A stretch of DNA of 11,821 nt from CAYHZL01 sp964361075 (GCA_964361075.1 CAYHZL010000112.1:1-11821), one strand, 5' to 3'. Positions 5,114-11,751 are shown, counted from the stretch's first letter. Notes: generated from the sequence alone by a model not told the origin. Made by a program: numbers and translations.

Positions 5114-6745
5114 TTAGTGTGAATGTTCGTGCTCATCTTCTTCGTAACCAGCACCTTTATTTCCGCCGGATGACTGAAGAATTTTGCGCGGAATTTTTTC
5201 ATCGCGCATTGCGGCATTATATGCAAACGATGCCATCAGAATTGCTGCTTGTTTTACATCATCTTCTTGCGCACGATCGTACACATCCATCGTGGAATGC
5301 CACGTGCGAGTACCATATTCTATCGGATCCTGAATAAATTGAAATCCCGGCAAGCCGAGTGCATCGAACGCAAGATGATCTGTTCCGCCGGTGTTTGAAA
5401 GAGAAAGAGTTGTGGCGCCCATCTCTTTAAATGGCGAAAGCCACGCACGGAAAATCGGCCGCAATGCGTCGTTGCCTTGCAGATAAATGCCGCGCACTTT
5501 TCCTGTTCCATTATCATTGTTGAAGTACGCGCAGAATTTCTCCGCATCCTTTGATAACGAATCGCGTTTGCCAAAATGTTTTTCTGTATATGCGCGCGAA
5601 CCAAGCAAACCTTGTTCTTCACCGCCCCACAATGCCATGCGAATAGTCCGTTTCGGTTTCGCGCCGATAGATTTTAAAATACGCATTGCTTCCATACACA
5701 CCGCGCTTCCTGTTCCATTATCTGTTGCGCCGGTACCGCTGTGCCACGAATCCAAATGTGCACCAATCATTACCACTTCATCCTTCAAATCAGTTCCCGG
5801 AATTTCTGCGATAACATTGTAACACGAATCTTCTTTGAACCAATCAACTTCTAACTCCATTGCAATTTTTATTTTCTCACCTTTTTGAATCATGCGCACC
5901 ATTCTGTTATACTGTTCGGCGCCAACTTCAACTTGCGGCAAAATTTTTGGCGCTTTGCTGCTGTATGAAGGAATGCGGTTCACAGAGGGCGTGTCCGGAT
6001 GTGTTGGAACACTTGCGCCCATCACAAACACACTGCCGCCTTCATTGCGTTGCGCCGGTGCAGAAGTAAGAATCGCCGCCGCGTTTTCTTTCTGACACAG
6101 TTCCAATTTTTTGAAATTTACTAATGCTATAGTTTTTTGCTGCGGTGTCATTTGAAAATTTCTCGGATTGCCGCTGAGTTCCGGTTCAGCGTTTGCTAAT
6201 TTCAACAAGCTCGAATCTGCAACACGCGTTGCGGGCGGTGCGAAGTACGCATTCAATTTTGTCGGCTGACTGAATAGAATAAATTTTCCTTTCAACTTTC
6301 CTTTGTACGTTTCTAATGCGCTGTCTGTTTGCGCATCCAGAAACACAACATCGGCTTCTACTTCACCTTTTAATTCGGGCGACCATGCTTTTGGAAAGGA
6401 TATCAATGGAAATGTTTGTTGACCGATAACGCGCGCCGCGTAATCTTTCAATTCCCATCCTTTTCCAAACATCCATCCTTCTCGATGAATGTTTTCCATT
6501 CCCAATTCTTTCATTTGCTTCATCACCCACTCTGCAGCACGAATATATGCGGGCGAACCGGTAAGTCGCGGACCATAGACGTCGGAAAGCCAACTCAATG
6601 TTTCCATTACTTTTGAATGATTCAATCCTTCGTCGCGGATTTTTGCAACGGTTGTAGAATCAAAAATTTCCGGCTTTACTTGCGCGTTGGAATATTGCAG
6701 CAGGGTGCAGCATACCAACAACGAAAAAGCAATATATCGTTTCAT
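5114..6745 (-). CDS. secreted M28-family zinc metallopeptidase (plasma glutamate carboxypeptidase-like, M28B)
   Basis: A 543-residue exopeptidase. Residues 1-22 are a signal peptide ending near S-N-A-Q, so it acts in the periplasm or outside. A PA-type insert domain lies about 125-300 and the M28 catalytic domain about 308-515. Two-zinc ligands and catalytic residues are all visible: H330 (GAHLDSW), D342 (TDNGTG), E376-E377 (GGEEQG), D411 (NNDNGTG) and H483 (WHSTMD). It should remove amino acids from peptides. The tail at 535-543 is rich in Glu and His (Y-E-E-D-E-H-E-H-S-H) and may help hold metal. AAAGGA precedes the ATG. The lipoprotein gene ends 24 bases upstream, so the two are probably co-transcribed with the OsmC-like gene. 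Confidence 0.93.
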   Translation of the reverse strand: MKRYIAFSLLVCCTLLQYSNAQVKPEIFDSTTVAKIRDEGLNHSKVMETLSWLSDVYGPRLTGSPAYIRAAEWVMKQMKELGMENIHREGWMFGKGWELKDYAARVIGQQTFPLISFPKAWSPELKGEVEADVVFLDAQTDSALETYKGKLKGKFILFSQPTKLNAYFAPPATRVADSSLLKLANAEPELSGNPRNFQMTPQQKTIALVNFKKLELCQKENAAAILTSAPAQRNEGGSVFVMGASVPTHPDTPSVNRIPSYSSKAPKILPQVEVGAEQYNRMVRMIQKGEKIKIAMELEVDWFKEDSCYNVIAEIPGTDLKDEVVMIGAHLDSWHSGTGATDNGTGSAVCMEAMRILKSIGAKPKRTIRMALWGGEEQGLLGSRAYTEKHFGKRDSLSKDAEKFCAYFNNDNGTGKVRGIYLQGNDALRPIFRAWLSPFKEMGATTLSLSNTGGTDHLAFDALGLPGFQFIQDPIEYGTRTWHSTMDVYDRAQEDDVKQAAILMASFAYNAAMRDEKIPRKILQSSGGNKGAGYEEDEHEHSH

Positions 6746-6769
6746 ACTATTTCCTTTGTGAGATGTAAT

Positions 6770-7228
6770 TTATGGGTTGGGTACTTTCGGCGCAGGTTCC
6801 GCTTTCTGATCACCGAAAGAATTCATAAAATCTTTTTTCATATTTGCGCCAATGCGGGAATCGGAACCGTTGATCCAGTTTTTTCCCTTTAGTATTTGTG
6901 AATCAATTTTGAATTCGAATTTTCTTTTGTCGGCTGAAAACTTTGCAACAATTTTCACGCGGTATTCTGCATTATCACGTGCATCGCTAAAGTAAGAAGC
7001 CACCCACGGCGAACGAATGTACCCATCTTCTTTTATTGATAAATCAATATCAAATTTTTTGGCAACAATGTAGACAGCTTTTTGCCACACATCATCATAC
7101 TTCATGTTGGATCGTACTTCAATTGTTTCCCAATATGGCTGCGACATTTGCAAAAAAGAATCGGGCGCTGAAGTTCCGCATCCAATCAGTAATGTTGAAA
7201 AAAATACAACAGTAAGAAATCGCTTCAT
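6770..7228 (-). CDS. small hypothetical lipoprotein
   Basis: A 152-residue protein of unrecognised family. It opens with a lipoprotein signal: MKRFLTVVFFSTLL then I-G-C with lipidation Cys17, so it should be anchored in a membrane facing the periplasm. The mature part (about 18-140) looks like a single alpha/beta domain (D-D-V-W-Q-K-A-V-Y helix at 45-53, alternating strands at 88-114), and the tail is Pro/Lys-rich. The open frame runs up to 7417, but AAGGAG sits at an ideal distance before the ATG at 7228-7226, and the longer version would bury the export signal and overlap the OsmC-like gene. It lies 25 bases after the OsmC-like stop and 24 before the peptidase start. A role with the peptidase is only suggested by position. 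Confidence 0.8.
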   Translation of the reverse strand: MKRFLTVVFFSTLLIGCGTSAPDSFLQMSQPYWETIEVRSNMKYDDVWQKAVYIVAKKFDIDLSIKEDGYIRSPWVASYFSDARDNAEYRVKIVAKFSADKRKFEFKIDSQILKGKNWINGSDSRIGANMKKDFMNSFGDQKAEPAPKVPNP

Positions 7229-7253
7229 TGTTTGTTTCTCCTTAAAAGTGAAA

Positions 7254-7664
7254 TTAGTCTGGATAACTATATGCAATATCCAACACAACATCCGGGTGCA
7301 ACGTTTTTTGCACAGGGCAGTTATTGCCGATGTGTTCGATTCGTGATCTGTATTCTTTCGGAATGCCTGCGCACATTGTGAGATGAGCAGCAATTTTTGC
7401 AATGCGTCTCGGTGCATCCGTACTCATATATTTTTCGATGGCAATGGTTGTACCATCAAGTGAAACATGTTCATTCTGCGCAGTGATTCCCATTGTGGTA
7501 ATCATGCACGCACCGAGCGCGGTTGCAACCAAATCGGTGGGAGAAAAACTTTCTCCGCGTCCATGGTTATCGGTTGGTGCATCGGTAATAATTTGCACGC
7601 CGCTATTATCGTGTGTAACATTGCAGCGAAGTGTGCCGGAGTAGATAACTGAAATAGGAACCAT
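7254..7664 (-). CDS. OsmC-family peroxiredoxin-like protein
   Basis: A 136-residue OsmC/Ohr-fold protein. The two redox cysteines expected for organic hydroperoxide reduction are C53 (in A-L-G-A-C-M) and C116 (in N-N-C-P-V), with the supporting G-R-G-E-S-F-S-P-T-D-L at 35-45. Length is that of the short OsmC subfamily rather than full Ohr. It would reduce organic peroxides in the cytoplasm using a thiol donor. The ATG is directly preceded by heptad-like units and has no Shine-Dalgarno sequence. It leads the OsmC, lipoprotein, M28 peptidase group. Confidence 0.9.
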   Translation of the reverse strand: MVPISVIYSGTLRCNVTHDNSGVQIITDAPTDNHGRGESFSPTDLVATALGACMITTMGITAQNEHVSLDGTTIAIEKYMSTDAPRRIAKIAAHLTMCAGIPKEYRSRIEHIGNNCPVQKTLHPDVVLDIAYSYPD

Positions 7665-7703
7665 AGTTCAATGTTCAATGAATAATGTTTAATGTGCAAT
7701 TAC
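7665..7703. repeat. heptanucleotide repeat array 2
   Basis: Immediately before the OsmC-like start the minus strand reads units such as CATTAAA, CATTATT, CATTGAA and CATTGAA. They are more divergent than the other arrays but keep the 7-base period. They occupy the position where a ribosome site would be expected. Confidence 0.55.
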
Positions 7704-7725
7704 AATATAAACCCATCGAACATAA

Positions 7726-7829
7726 ACCACGGATGACACGGAAACAACACTGATGTTCACGAATTAAATTATTTAAATTATCTGTGTGAACCCGTGTTTT
7801 TTTCTGTGCTTCGCCGCGGCGAATGTGGC
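7726..7829. repeat. imperfect palindromic intergenic element
   Basis: The stretch between aguA and the OsmC-like gene (7665-7920) holds no gene. It contains an imperfect inverted repeat: AACACTGATGTTCAC (7746-7760) faces GTGTGAACCCGTGTT (7784-7798) around an AT-only, near-palindromic centre. The outer parts CCACGG (left) and GTGG (right) add weak symmetry. The palindrome TTCGCCGCGGCGAA sits within its right half. Confidence 0.5.
7810..7824. repeat. TTCGCCGCGGCGAA palindrome, copy 2
   Basis: A perfect 14-bp palindrome followed by T, identical to the copies at 3318-3332 and 11113-11127. Here it is not flanked by the TGAGTAGTTAC-like ends seen around the other two. Confidence 0.85.
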
Positions 7830-7871
7830 TAAATTTTGGGGGTGAATAGATGCGTTGTTTTGATTTAATTG

Positions 7872-7950
7872 TTGATGAAATCTTTCATTGATAATTGTTC
7901 ACTGTTCACTGTTTTCGGTTTTACTGTTCACTGCTCACTGTTTTCGGTTC
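7872..7950. repeat. heptanucleotide repeat array 3, overlapping the aguA stop
   Basis: On the minus strand the units are CAGTGAG, CAGTGAA, then a spacer with CCGAAAA, then CAGTGAA, CAGTGAA, CAATTAT and CAATGAA. The block ACTGTTTTCGGTT is present twice (ending at 7921 and 7949), showing a local duplication. The last codons of aguA are read from this array. Confidence 0.75.
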
Positions 7951-8973
7951 TTGTTGACTAATGCAATGCAGCGTTCCCAATCCCCATACAAGATCAACAC
8001 AGTCAATGCCAATAACTTTACGGTCGGGAAATTCATTCTGCAAAATATTTAATGCACGAAGATCGTTGGGATGATTGAACACAGGAACAATAACAAATCC
8101 GTTTCCGATAAGAAAATTTGCATAACTTGCCGGCAGGCGCTGTCCGTCATATTGAACAACACCCGGCATGGGCAATTCAACAATGCGGAAATGTCTTTCA
8201 TCCTGATCTTTGAAGGTGCGAAGCATTTTCAGATTCTCTTGAAGGATAGGATAATTTTCATCCTGCGGATCTTCTTCAACAACTGTTACAATTGTTGAGG
8301 GAGTAATAAAACGAGAGAGATCATCAATATGTCCGTCGGTATCATCACCAACAATGCCGTCTTCGAGCCAAAGAATTTTTTCCTGCCCGTAATATTCTTT
8401 CAGATATGTTTCAATCTGTTCTTGATTCAAATTCGGATTTCGATTCTTGTTTAATAGACAGGCTTTTGTAGTTAACAAACATCCTTTTCCGTTCACCTCG
8501 ATGGCTCCGCCTTCCATTACAATACCGGGATAGAATAGAGGAAGATTTCTTTTTTCAGCAATGCGAGTTGGCACGACATCATCCAAATCATACGGCGGAT
8601 ATTTTTCACCCCACGCATTGTATCCCCAATCAACAATTGCAAGCGGCTCCTTTGCATTTGGATTGACAACAAACGCCGGACCATGATCGCGGCACCACGC
8701 ATCGTTTGTTGGAATAGTGTGAAGTGTACATCGTTCTTTCGGAATACCGGCATGAGTTAATCGCGATAACACATTTTCAAACATCTCATCATCTTTTACA
8801 TTGATGTTGACGTGTTGAAACTGTGCAAGAGTGCGGACAATGTTCGTATAAATAAAGGGAACCGGTTCAAATTTTTCGGGCCACGATGCTTCTTTGTGCG
8901 CCCACGAAAGCCATGTTGCAGCTTGTGGTTCCCATTCAGCGGGAAAACGATAGCCTAATTGTTTCGGAGTCAT
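7921..8973 (-). CDS. aguA: agmatine deiminase (agmatine iminohydrolase)
   Basis: A 350-residue enzyme of the agmatine/peptidylarginine (Porphyromonas-type) deiminase family. It hydrolyses agmatine to N-carbamoylputrescine and ammonia in the cytoplasm. Visible hallmarks are the N-terminal P-A-E-W-E-P-Q-A-A-T-W-L-S-W (11-24), N-D-A-W-C-R-D-H-G-P (90-99), M-E-G-G (153-156), D-G-H-I-D at 213-217 with H215, and the nucleophile C337 in L-H-C-I-S-Q-Q-E-P. The residues after that motif (T-V-S-S-E-Q) are read from heptad repeats and look like a late addition. There is no Shine-Dalgarno sequence: the 5' side is also repeat. The neighbouring aguB supplies the next step, which supports the agmatine assignment over peptidylarginine. 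The four-helix-bundle gene lies between them. Confidence 0.94.
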   Translation of the reverse strand: MTPKQLGYRFPAEWEPQAATWLSWAHKEASWPEKFEPVPFIYTNIVRTLAQFQHVNINVKDDEMFENVLSRLTHAGIPKERCTLHTIPTNDAWCRDHGPAFVVNPNAKEPLAIVDWGYNAWGEKYPPYDLDDVVPTRIAEKRNLPLFYPGIVMEGGAIEVNGKGCLLTTKACLLNKNRNPNLNQEQIETYLKEYYGQEKILWLEDGIVGDDTDGHIDDLSRFITPSTIVTVVEEDPQDENYPILQENLKMLRTFKDQDERHFRIVELPMPGVVQYDGQRLPASYANFLIGNGFVIVPVFNHPNDLRALNILQNEFPDRKVIGIDCVDLVWGLGTLHCISQQEPKTVSSEQ

Positions 8974-9010
8974 TTTCAGTTATCAGTAAACAGTAATCAA
9001 TTATCAGATT
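8974..9010. repeat. heptanucleotide repeat array 4
   Basis: On the plus strand: CAGTTAT, CAGTAAA, CAGTAAT, CAATTAT, CAG. This is opposite in orientation to array 5 on the other side of the four-helix-bundle gene. It encodes the last codons and TGA stop of that gene and is the whole leader of aguA. Confidence 0.75.
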
Positions 9011-9371
9011 GTTTTGGATTAATTCTTGTAGTTCTTAAAATTGAAAATAAAATTTTACAAAGTTCATCAACATCAGCATAAATAGAATCAAATTTTTTCT
9101 GATCGAGATATTCAGTTTCTTTAAGCAAAGAAAGCCAATACTTTGTTTCAAGAGCTTCTTTATATGAAATGGAAAGTTTCGAAGAAAATTCTGCTTTTGA
9201 AATAGCGCCATTTCCTTCTGCAATATTTGCGCCAATTGATGTACCACTTCGAAGCAATTGTTTTGAAAGGATAAACTCTTTTTTCTTTTCAGTTAAGAAC
9301 TTATAAAGATTTACTATCCGAACAGCAAACGCAAACGATTTTTTGTATAGATTGTTATCTTCAGTAAGCAT
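8997..9371 (-). CDS. four-helix-bundle protein (23S rRNA intervening-sequence protein family)
   Basis: A 124-residue all-helical protein of the family first seen inside 23S rRNA intervening sequences and now found widely as stand-alone genes. The signature L-R-S-G-T-S-I-G-A-N-I-A-E-G is at 40-53 and K-E-A-L-E-T-K-Y-W-L at 71-80; the length is typical. Function is not established; the family forms small oligomeric bundles with a basic surface. There is no rRNA around it here. The last residues (Q-S-D-N) and the stop fall in a heptad array, and another array lies just before the ATG, so the gene is bracketed by repeats and separates aguB from aguA. No clear ribosome site is seen. Confidence 0.92.
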   Translation of the reverse strand: MLTEDNNLYKKSFAFAVRIVNLYKFLTEKKKEFILSKQLLRSGTSIGANIAEGNGAISKAEFSSKLSISYKEALETKYWLSLLKETEYLDQKKFDSIYADVDELCKILFSILRTTRINPKQSDN

Positions 9372-9411
9372 TTTTGATAACTGTTAATTGTTAGCTGATG
9401 ACTGATTAGTC
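9372..9411. repeat. heptanucleotide repeat array 5
   Basis: On the minus strand: CAGTCAT, CAGCTAA, CAATTAA, CAGTTAT, then CAAAA and the ATG of the four-helix-bundle gene. It fills the gap after the aguB stop at 9406 and lies inverted with respect to array 4. Confidence 0.7.
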
Positions 9412-10278
9412 AATAAAACGTTTAGTGATATTTTCGTACGCATCAACTCTTCTATCGCGTAAGAATGGCCAATGCATTCGCGTTGAATTCGATGTTGCAA
9501 GGTCAATTTCAACAACAGCAATTTCTTCTTTATCATGAGGTGCTTGATAAAGAATTTCGCCAAGCGTGTTTGCAACGAAAGATCCTCCCCAAAAATTCAA
9601 CTTGGATTCTTTGCCGACGCGATTCACTGAAACCACCGGAATTCCGTTTGCAATTGCGTGTGCCCGCTGCATAGTTTGCCATGCGTTGTATTGATCTTCA
9701 CATATTTTTTTCTCTTCGCCTTCTGCCCAGCCAATTGCCGTCGGATAGAATAGAATCTCGGCACCGGTTAATGCAGTTAACCGCGCCGCTTCAGGATACC
9801 ATTGATCCCAGCAAATAAGTACGCCAAGTTTTCCGAATTTCGTTGGAAAGGATTTGAATCCGAGATCACCGGGAGCGAAATAAAATTTTTCATAGAATGA
9901 CGGATCGTCGGGAATATGCATCTTTCGATATTTGCCGAGATATGTTCCATCAGCATCTATCACCGCTGTTGTATTGTGATACAAACCTTCAGCACGTTTT
10001 TCAAACAATGAGGCAATGATAACAACACCAAGTTCTTTTGCAATTGGTTGCAGTTGGTCTGTTGTCGGACCGGGAATTGATTCTGCTAATGTAAACGGTG
10101 CATACTCTTCTGATGTGCAAAAATAAAGTGAGCGGAATAATTCTTGTAAGCAAACAATGTTCGCACCTTTTGCCGCAGCCTCGCGAATACCTTTGATCGC
10201 TTTCGTCATATTTTCGGACGGCACTTCGGAACAACTCGTTTGCACGAGACCAATTTTAACTTTGCTTTCTTTAATCAT
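9406..10278 (-). CDS. aguB: N-carbamoylputrescine amidase (nitrilase superfamily)
   Basis: A 290-residue carbon-nitrogen hydrolase that converts N-carbamoylputrescine to putrescine, CO2 and ammonia. The nitrilase Glu-Lys-Cys triad is clear: E46 (L-Q-E-L-F), K119 (K-Y-R-K-M-H-I-P) and C156 (I-C-W-D-Q-W-Y-P-E-A-A-R). The segments D-P-S-F-Y-E-K-F-Y-F-A-P-G-D and S-N-S-T-R-M-H-W-P-F-L-R-D-R-R-V-D match the AguB/plant NLP1 subfamily. The open frame continues to 10488, but the extra 70 residues are low-complexity and non-homologous-looking, and run across a terminator; M-I-K-E-S-K-V-K-I-G at 10278 is the natural start. It is in order with aguA downstream, giving a two-step agmatine-to-putrescine route; no arginine decarboxylase is in the window. 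Confidence 0.95.
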   Translation of the reverse strand: MIKESKVKIGLVQTSCSEVPSENMTKAIKGIREAAAKGANIVCLQELFRSLYFCTSEEYAPFTLAESIPGPTTDQLQPIAKELGVVIIASLFEKRAEGLYHNTTAVIDADGTYLGKYRKMHIPDDPSFYEKFYFAPGDLGFKSFPTKFGKLGVLICWDQWYPEAARLTALTGAEILFYPTAIGWAEGEEKKICEDQYNAWQTMQRAHAIANGIPVVSVNRVGKESKLNFWGGSFVANTLGEILYQAPHDKEEIAVVEIDLATSNSTRMHWPFLRDRRVDAYENITKRFID

Positions 10279-10390
10279 AACTATTGCAATGATAGTATTA
10301 CATTTTTTAGAAGAATTTTTATTTGAAGATAGCTGATTTTTAGAAGTGAAACAAGGTGAGGTTGCAGATCCGAGGCGGTGAAAGATAAAA

Positions 10391-10415
10391 AAAGCGGAGC
10401 GTTTCACTCCGCTTT
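10391..10415 (-). terminator. intrinsic terminator of the Cys/His repeat protein gene
   Basis: AAAGCGGAG (10391-10399) pairs perfectly with CTCCGCTTT (10407-10415) around a 7-base loop. On the minus strand the stem is followed by a run of seven T residues, 12 bases after the stop codon of the gene ending at 10427. The A-run on the other side means it could also act weakly on plus-strand transcripts. Confidence 0.9.
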
Positions 10416-10426
10416 TATAAAGAAGA

Positions 10427-10885
10427 TTATTTTTTTGTATCAGCTTTTTTCGTATCAGCTTTTTTTGCAGGTGCAGCTTTTTTCTCATGCATGGGGCATT
10501 TTTTATCTTTCGTACACATTTTGCAATCAGCTTCTTTCATCTCACCTTTTGCATGCATTGGACATTTTTTATCTGCGGTGCAATGCGGACAAGCCATTTC
10601 TTTTTTCTCTACTGCCGGCGTTGCAGTAGCTTCTTGAGCCGCTTCTTTCTTTTCTACTGCAGGTGCTGGTGCGGCGGCTGGAGCCGCTTCTTTCTTTTCT
10701 ACAGCTGGTGCAGGTGCAGCTACCGGAGTAGTCTCTTTCTTTTCAACAGTTGGTGCTGGAACGACTTCTTTCTTTTCTGCCGCTGGTGCAGCCGGTACAT
10801 CTTTTTTTGCTGCTTCTTGTGCTACAAGAATATTGCTGGCGGAAACTGCAAAAATAAACGCCAAAAGGAATACGAATTTTTTCAT
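10427..10885 (-). CDS. exported Ala/Lys/Pro-rich protein with duplicated Cys/His (CxxC-x5-CPMH) motif
   Basis: A 152-residue protein not assigned to a known family. Residues 1-22 are a signal peptide (M-K-K-F-V-F-L-L core, then N-I-L-V-A-Q). Residues 23-96 are a Pro/Ala-rich linker with five E-K-K-E units (ending at 40, 51, 66, 81 and 96). Residues 99-133 contain two copies, 22 residues apart, of C-x2-C-x5-C-P-M-H (C99, C102, C108, H111; C121, C124, C130, H133), which strongly suggests metal binding; CPMH also occurs in heavy-metal-binding domains of copper pumps. The tail is Lys-rich with a K-A-D-T-K repeat. A-G-A-G-G lies before the ATG and a strong terminator follows, so it is a single-gene unit. 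A metal buffer or envelope-associated role is inference. Confidence 0.85.
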   Translation of the reverse strand: MKKFVFLLAFIFAVSASNILVAQEAAKKDVPAAPAAEKKEVVPAPTVEKKETTPVAAPAPAVEKKEAAPAAAPAPAVEKKEAAQEATATPAVEKKEMACPHCTADKKCPMHAKGEMKEADCKMCTKDKKCPMHEKKAAPAKKADTKKADTKK

Positions 10886-10941
10886 TATGAACCTCTATAA
10901 AAAATAGTTGATAAGGATGGGTGAATTATGGAATAACTATA

Positions 10942-10968
10942 TTCTTACCTTACAAAAGCGAGTGTAAA
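10942..10968 (-). promoter_or_regulatory. possible promoter of the Cys/His repeat protein gene
   Basis: On the minus strand TTTACA (10968-10963, five of six to consensus) is followed after 16 bases by AAGAAT (four of six). It lies about 55 bases before the ATG. Weak and read by eye. Confidence 0.3.
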
Positions 10969-11053
10969 GTAAAGAATTCCCTGTTCTTGCACAAGAAAAA
11001 TTATTTGTACCTACCGTCGCGGATTGATACAAAAAAGCCATTATTGAAATATT

Positions 11054-11174
11054 GTATCTACTCAGTCATGCCATGAGTTTGTCTAATGTTTTGGTGAATG
11101 TTGCAAGTTTTATTCGCCGCGGCGAATCAAAAAGTAACTCATGGCATGACTTTAAAGGTGCGGTGAGTAGTTAC
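11054..11174. mobile_element. MITE-like element with perfect 16-bp inverted repeat
   Basis: AGTCATGCCATGAGTT (11064-11079) is the exact reverse complement of 11136-11151. Between the arms lies the 16-bp palindrome ATTCGCCGCGGCGAAT (11112-11127). Outside the arms, GTATCTACTCA (11054-11064) faces TGAGTAGTTAC (11164-11174), 10 of 11 complementary, matching the GTAACTA/TAGTTAC ends of the element at 3279-3474. No coding capacity. The rest of the divergent gene-free region 10886-11301 shows only weak promoter-like sequences and the yhcH ribosome site. Confidence 0.6.
11112..11127. repeat. TTCGCCGCGGCGAA palindrome, copy 3
   Basis: The longest of the three copies: ATTCGCCGCGGCGAAT is a perfect 16-bp palindrome. 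It sits between the 16-bp inverted arms, nearer the right arm. Confidence 0.85.
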
Positions 11175-11187
11175 CTCGTTTTTCATA

Positions 11188-11216
11188 TTGCTTTCCATCA
11201 ACTCTCTCAGTAATTT
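11188..11216 (+). promoter_or_regulatory. possible promoter of the yhcH-like gene
   Basis: TTGCTT (11188-11193) and TAATTT (11211-11216) are 17 bases apart, each matching three of six consensus positions. The second box runs into TAATTTG, which also resembles the Bacteroidota -7 motif. It lies 85 bases before the ATG. Weak. Confidence 0.25.
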
Positions 11217-11301
11217 GTTCGCAGATGTTTGTTCCTTTCATACTGCTGTTCAACAAATGCTTCAGTAACAAAATTCAAACCATTTCAAAGGAGCTGCCGC
11301 T

Positions 11302-11751
11302 ATGATAGTTGACCACATTGACCGCGCGGAAAAGTATTACGCCATTCATCCCAACTTTCGCCGCGCATTCGAATTTCTCCGTCATTCTAATATCCATACT
11401 CTCAACGAAGGTACTCATCCGATTAACGGTGAAGAAGCCTACGTTATTATTTCTAAAAGTACTTCGCAACAGTCTGCACCGCTGCCGCCGTTAGAAGCGC
11501 ATCGCAAGTACATTGATATTCAAATTCCTTTAGAAGGTTCCTTTGCGTTCGGATGGAAAGCGTTGGAACAGTGCGCGCACAATGGCACGCCATACGATTA
11601 TGAACGTGACGTACAAAATTTTTCCAATCAACCGGCATTTGTAGTTCCTCTGACGCAAGGAATGTTTACGATTCTTTTTCCTGAAGATGCACATGCACCG
11701 CATCCGCCGGAACAAGCATTAACAAAAGCTGTTGTAAAAGTTGCAGTGTAA
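11302..11751 (+). CDS. YhcH/YjgK/YiaL family protein (DUF386)
   Basis: A 149-residue beta-sandwich protein of the YhcH/YjgK/YiaL family, often encoded with sugar or sialic-acid catabolic genes and suspected to be a sugar isomerase, anomerase or related metal-dependent enzyme. Family features are N-G-E-E-A-Y-V (42-48), L-E-A-H-R-K-Y-I-D-I-Q-I (64-75) and F-P-E-D-A-H-A-P-H (126-134), with H67, H131 and H134 as likely metal ligands. The length is complete. AAAGGAG (11287-11293) sits at a good distance before the ATG. It is the only plus-strand gene in the window. No sugar genes are adjacent within the window, so its pathway is unknown; its downstream side carries a partial copy of the 11054-11174 element. 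Confidence 0.93.
   Translation: MIVDHIDRAEKYYAIHPNFRRAFEFLRHSNIHTLNEGTHPINGEEAYVIISKSTSQQSAPLPPLEAHRKYIDIQIPLEGSFAFGWKALEQCAHNGTPYDYERDVQNFSNQPAFVVPLTQGMFTILFPEDAHAPHPPEQALTKAVVKVAV

Noticed and set aside
7229..7417. N-terminal extension of the lipoprotein frame up to 7417
   Set aside because: It overlaps the OsmC-like gene, hides the lipoprotein signal, and an AAGGAG site marks the start at 7228.
7872..7950. Heptad array as a CRISPR array
   Set aside because: Units are 7 bases with no spacers, and no cas gene is present.
10279..10488. N-terminal extension of the aguB frame up to 10488
   Set aside because: The extra 70 residues are low-complexity, cross the intrinsic terminator and overlap the end of the next gene; the nitrilase domain starts at Met 10278.
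10487..10900. 137-codon plus-strand frame rich in Phe, Cys and Ser
   Set aside because: It is the antisense shadow of the Lys/Ala-rich repeat gene, which has a signal peptide, ribosome site and terminator.
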